From positions 1-7,246 of the forward strand of contig CAJTVK010000179.1 of the NCBI GenBank assembly GCA_910579645.1: a stretch of 7,246 nt of DNA, in the 5' to 3' direction. Under the pieces are notes generated by a model. The model searched no databases. It saw only the letters and a list, made by a program, of their open reading frames with translations, and was not told the origin of the DNA. This DNA comes from an uncultured Lachnospiraceae bacterium. GTDB taxonomy: Bacteria; Bacillota; Clostridia; Lachnospirales; Lachnospiraceae. Below, in pieces: positions 5,801 through 7,246 of this stretch (its first letter is position 1; every line of letters begins with the position of its first letter). A program made the translations under genes and the position numbers.

Positions 5801-6751
5801 AGCCGACACATGGGAATCCCTTTCTGAATGGATGCCGCCACCTCCCCCTGATGTATAGCAGTTCCGGATTAAGCCGCCATCCATGGTAAAGCTGCTGCCC
5901 TGCCTGATATGGAGAGCCCCTGCTGTATGGAGTGACCTGCCCCCATCGCCCTCATGTCCATCCGTATTGTAATTATTCTGTAAGACAGTGCCATTCCCCA
6001 TGGAGTAAGAGCCATCCACATAAATCAGCGGGCTGTTCCAGACTTTGCCTAAATTGCTGAAATCCCCGTCCAGCACTGCGCCGCCGTCAAAGATGATATC
6101 CTGCGTGGCAAAGCTGCCGCCGCTGACTGCAAGCAGGACGGTATCGGTATCTGTGCCATAGCTTTTTCCAACAAAGTCGTCTTCCCTGCTGATCACTGCC
6201 GGGTTTCCGGTATCCCCACTCCTTAATGTGATGTTTTCTGCGGTAACTTCAAGTGTTGAAGATACACTGCAATCCTTAAGCACTGTAATCGTATCTCCAG
6301 CCTGCGCACTGGCAAAAGCCTCCTCCAGCCCTTCATAGTCGGTATCCCCGATCCTTGCCTCATAGGTTACGGTAATATCCTGCTCCGGTTCCTGTTGCTG
6401 TTCCGGCTTCCAATTGGCATACAGGTTCAGGCTCCGCTCCGGGGTAAACTGTCTCCCGGCCGGCCCTACGGACAGAAAGGTATGCACGTTTCCATTCTCA
6501 ACCACCTGTATCCAACTTTCAAGGTAATGCCCTTCATAAGACGCTTCCGGCAGGATAATACTTTCTCCTTTAGGCACGGTGACGCTTTCTGTCTCACAGG
6601 TTCCCTCATAGGGCTCAAAATTGACCGTGTAGGTTTCTTCCGTCTCTGCCGCCTTTACAAGCAGGGGAACGCTCCCCAATACCCCTGCGCCAATAGTGGA
6701 CAGCATGGTGGCAAACAGTAAGAGCTTTGAAAATCTTCTTTTTCTTCCCAT
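2774..6751 (-). CDS. Giant cell-wall-anchored surface protein with Pmp-like beta-helix and InlB/Flg_new repeats, 1325 aa
   Basis: Predicted extracellular protein fixed to peptidoglycan, probably an adhesin or mating-contact factor (inferred). A Sec signal peptide covers 1-34, with a basic start M-G-R-K-R-R, a hydrophobic core and a likely A-A cleavage near V-K-A-A. An InlB-type repeat follows at about 41-115, then a Gly-rich right-handed beta-helix at about 129-545 opened by a typical L-E-E-A-F-A-S-A-x-A-G-D-T-I-T segment. Eight further InlB B/Flg_new repeats of about 70 residues come next, most with x-T-F-D-A-D-G-G, G-Y-x-F-x-G-W and an ending like Y-A-x-W. Low-complexity linkers lie at 1095-1149 (D/G/N/S) and 1221-1285 (K/D/N/T). 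The C-terminus has P-V-I-Q-T-G at 1286-1291, a hydrophobic stretch 1294-1315 and a short charged tail. The ATG at 6751 has AAAGGAAG with good spacing. The structured leader upstream suggests regulated expression. Confidence 0.93.
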   Translation of the reverse strand: MGRKRRFSKLLLFATMLSTIGAGVLGSVPLLVKAAETEETYTVNFEPYEGTCETESVTVPKGESIILPEASYEGHYLESWIQVVENGNVHTFLSVGPAGRQFTPERSLNLYANWKPEQQQEPEQDITVTYEARIGDTDYEGLEEAFASAQAGDTITVLKDCSVSSTLEVTAENITLRSGDTGNPAVISREDDFVGKSYGTDTDTVLLAVSGGSFATQDIIFDGGAVLDGDFSNLGKVWNSPLIYVDGSYSMGNGTVLQNNYNTDGHEGDGGRSLHTAGALHIRQGSSFTMDGGLIRNCYTSGGGGGIHSERDSHVSAVSGTVRNCYAAAWGGGMYLQGSGELSSMTFSGNRAGSTGGGLYSRAPLTLTDSLVEGNSAGYDGGGLCTVTGYRSVVSGCTFTGNTAGRGSAIQTVSGEGTEPLEIRGCSFTGNRSEEKSYAGGTICYMNETGIVLSGNIVMEGNLAVGASPCDILFFYNTGASVLLDESFESSSTFVLGGFPDVVKPGRVLIDGTLFGKEASPEQFPWHVKDYCTEKRGDNLYLAEVPKTYHIMYDANNAGNGESSCFSDPDEYTSGDTAVIMDDTAASAYMGTLEKYGYDFAGWNTEPDGTGTDYTPGQEVNLTESLYLYAKWEEKEPVTITFIYNDGKIGTDSTKAVPGSELTFPEASRKGYNFTGWHEDEKLTIPAGNGGDTYTVPQKDISYYAAWEKSEATVTFDADGGKIEGGSITAKIGDTITLPKCTKGDFIFTGWYDGDTCIGQAGEDYTVADDVTLKAHYEEKEAVICTITFDADGGKMQGGTITAKEGDTIILPLCTKEGFIFNGWYDGDSLIGKAGEEYTVLADVTLKARYEKEKEEEKSVICTVTFDADGGETVRKSISAEKGSAVILPLCSKNGYEFLGWFLASDENVCAGQAGEEFIVQSDISLKAHFGKKEAVKVTTTFDADGGNAVKPIKAAKGDVIRLPKTEKKGYNFLGWYTEKDGGILLGIPGSEMKTVKDMTAYALWEKETVKDDDNGKDDTDPDTCKVRFYAGKGTIKVKELTIIKDGSLYLPLPERKGYDFTGWYLDDDLTQFAGAYRDTYRITKDTDFYAKWEKAKDNGDSGDSGNSGDSGNSESTGDNDGNGGGNGSGTGNGDGTQDGDNNSGETLNTYTIKYDANGGKTKNASVKVVEGGSVKLPGAEREGYTFKGWYTDRHVFIGTEGETYKPGRSISLYARWEKAEKHGQDSNSTGNTNGKDDKNTSDKDKNTNGTVSGNTAGGHSDKNKDTDKATKTEGGNGNDGKGSEPVIQTGYASPFAFLTALGLCGAALIGASVLEAEKGRKGCL
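3101..5110 (-). repeat. Array of eight InlB B/Flg_new repeats in the surface protein
   Basis: Repeats of about 70 codons at roughly 5110-4856, 4843-4628, 4621-4415, 4402-4199, 4171-3959, 3943-3734, 3679-3470 and, after a linker, 3304-3101. The third to fifth are closest to each other, sharing T-F-D-A-D-G-G, L-P-x-C-[TS]-K, G-W-[YF], G-x-A-G-E-[DE]-[YF] and L-K-A-[HR]-[YF], which suggests recent internal duplication. This family forms small beta-grasp-like modules that stack as a rod holding the N-terminal head away from the cell wall. Confidence 0.85.
3305..3469 (-). other. Acidic Gly/Asn/Ser/Asp linker of the surface protein
   Basis: Residues 1095-1149 are almost wholly D, G, N, S, T and E, with repeated D-S-G and G-N-G units. 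This is typical of a flexible spacer crossing the wall. The repetitive codons could change number by slippage, but the copies are imperfect. Confidence 0.7.
5117..6367 (-). other. Beta-helix domain of the surface protein (residues about 129-545)
   Basis: Repeating rungs of about 25 residues carry a G-G-G-[IML] turn (302-306, 331-333, 356-358, 381-383) and [FV]-x-G-N motifs (F347-N350, E373-N375, F399-N402, F428-N431). The pattern resembles chlamydial polymorphic membrane protein repeats and pectate-lyase-like parallel beta-helices. No polysaccharide-lyase catalytic motif was recognised, so a binding or scaffold role is more likely than an enzyme. Confidence 0.7.
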
Positions 6752-6779
6752 CTTTCTTCCTTTCCTTTTTTAGTTTCCT

Positions 6780-7008
6780 GGCAGGGATACAGCCCGAAAA
6801 GTCAATCTTTCCAGACTGCCCTGCACATAGTTTAAGAGGAAAATCCCCTATGCCTACAGCATGCCGTAAACACAGCAATTTCTAAATATGACACCCTGTT
6901 TTCACAACATGCTGTATCTGCGTCATTTTTCCACACCACCTCCTTCCAGCCAGCCCATGGAAAAGCATAAGATATTTTCCATTTATACCTTTCCACGGAA
7001 TGGCTGGA
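6780..7008 (-). promoter_or_regulatory. Structured 5' leader of the surface-protein gene
   Basis: This is the core of the gene-free stretch 6752-7168. In minus-strand order there are four stem-loops: A pairs 7008-6988 with 6965-6945 (about 20 of 21, three G-U); B pairs 6916-6896 with 6875-6855 (20 of 21, three G-U); C pairs 6849-6844 with 6840-6835; D pairs 6824-6819 with 6786-6781. An almost perfect Shine-Dalgarno (AAGGAGGTGG, 6945-6936) lies between A and B. Positions where the minus strand forms G-U pairs would be C-A mismatches in a plus-strand RNA, favouring a minus-strand transcript. No Rfam class was recognised. Confidence 0.5.
6882..6926 (-). CDS. Possible 14-codon leader peptide
   Basis: An ATG at 6926 follows the strong SD at 6945-6936 and opens a 14-codon frame (M-T-Q-I-Q-H-V-V-K-T-G-C-H-I) that ends in the loop of stem-loop B. 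A translating ribosome would melt the 5' arm of B, the arrangement used in leader-peptide attenuation. The gap from GGAGG to the ATG is 12 nt, longer than ideal, so translation is uncertain. Confidence 0.25.
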   Translation of the reverse strand: MTQIQHVVKTGCHI

Positions 7009-7048
7009 TAATTTCTGCGTATATCCGCTCTCATATCCACATCTTTTC

Positions 7049-7075
7049 AGTATATCTGTAAAACAATTCTTTCAA
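7049..7075 (-). promoter_or_regulatory. Weak promoter candidate for the surface-protein gene
   Basis: TTGAAA (7075-7070) and TATACT (7054-7049) on the minus strand, good boxes but with a 15-bp spacer, shorter than the usual 17. It would start transcription near 7042, just before stem-loop A. No better promoter was found in the gene-free stretch. Confidence 0.25.
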
Positions 7076-7091
7076 GTCTCCACTTATAAAT

Positions 7092-7146
7092 ATGAAAATG
7101 CCAGTACCCATGATGGGATTTTCATTTACCCAGCCCCCTACTGGCA
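7092..7146 (-). terminator. Terminator-like, possibly pseudoknotted element after the upstream gene
   Basis: On the minus strand TGCCAGTA (7146-7139) pairs perfectly with TACTGGCA (7106-7099), which is followed at once by TTTTCATATTTAT. The loop includes a CCCA/TGGG hairpin (7117-7107). A second perfect 8-bp repeat (ATGAAAAT 7125-7118 with ATTTTCAT 7099-7092) interleaves with the first. It begins 22 nt after the upstream stop, as expected for a terminator. Confidence 0.42.
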
Positions 7147-7168
7147 GGGAGTATGCAGGGTGGGATGG

Positions 7169-7246
7169 CTAAACCCATTCATAGTCCGTGACAGGGAACG
7201 CTTCCCTCTCCCTGCCCGTCCTCCGGCGTGCTGTTCCGGCTGCCCT
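7169..7246 (-). CDS. 3' end of an unidentified upstream gene (partial)
   Basis: Twenty-five codons and a TAG read from the right edge, ending F-P-V-T-D-Y-E-W-V after an Arg-rich stretch. The piece is too short to identify. A competing frame starting at 7244 is open to a TGA at 7179 (a Gly/Ser/Glu-rich tail), so the choice of frame is uncertain. The terminator-like element just downstream supports a gene ending here. By context it might belong to a conjugation module, but nothing in the residues shows this. Confidence 0.33.
   Translation of the reverse strand, partial: RAAGTARRRTGREREAFPVTDYEWV

Noticed and set aside
6832..6936. 34-codon GTG-start frame in the surface-gene leader
   Set aside because: Only 2 nt between the SD and the GTG, and its repeated T-A-C-C arises from the inverted repeat of stem-loop B; RNA structure is the simpler explanation.

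Overview
All supportable genes lie on the minus strand, so the window reads right to left. It looks like part of an integrative and conjugative element (or similar mobile island) from a gut Firmicute, most likely Clostridia/Lachnospiraceae. The reasons are a large serine recombinase at the left edge, a DUF6870-like small protein next to it, a class B sortase, an orphan DNA methyltransferase and a giant InlB/Flg_new-repeat surface protein, with purine-rich Shine-Dalgarno sites throughout. No conjugation gene proper (relaxase, VirB4, coupling protein) can be identified inside the window, so the element assignment is an inference from gene content.

Layout from 5' to 3' on the minus strand. (1) 7246-7169: probable 3' end of an unidentified upstream gene, then a terminator-like or pseudoknot-like element (7146-7092). 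(2) 7091-6752: about 340 nt of gene-free leader packed with hairpins, including two arms-of-20 stem-loops flanking a near-perfect Shine-Dalgarno and a 14-codon reading frame. (3) 6751-2774: a 1325-residue secreted, cell-wall-anchored surface protein with signal peptide, one N-terminal InlB-type repeat, a Pmp-like beta-helix, eight more InlB-type repeats, two hydrophilic linkers and a non-LPXTG sorting signal (VIQTG). (4) 2557-1763: a beta-class DNA methyltransferase. (5) 1760-1665: a 31-codon reading frame two bases after the methyltransferase stop. (6) 1645-734: a class B sortase. (7) 611-354: a DUF6870-like protein. (8) 226-1: the first 75 codons of a serine recombinase, with its own strong promoter and an RBS-sequestering hairpin.

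The surface protein and sortase form a plausible substrate-enzyme pair: the sortase would attach the protein to the peptidoglycan of cells carrying the element, perhaps aiding adhesion or mating contact. The methyltransferase, with no restriction enzyme visible, could protect the element's DNA or alter expression. The recombinase would excise or integrate the element. The least explained parts are the structured leader of the surface gene, the 31-codon frame and the hairpin over the recombinase RBS. These are structural readings by eye; no folding or homology search was run.
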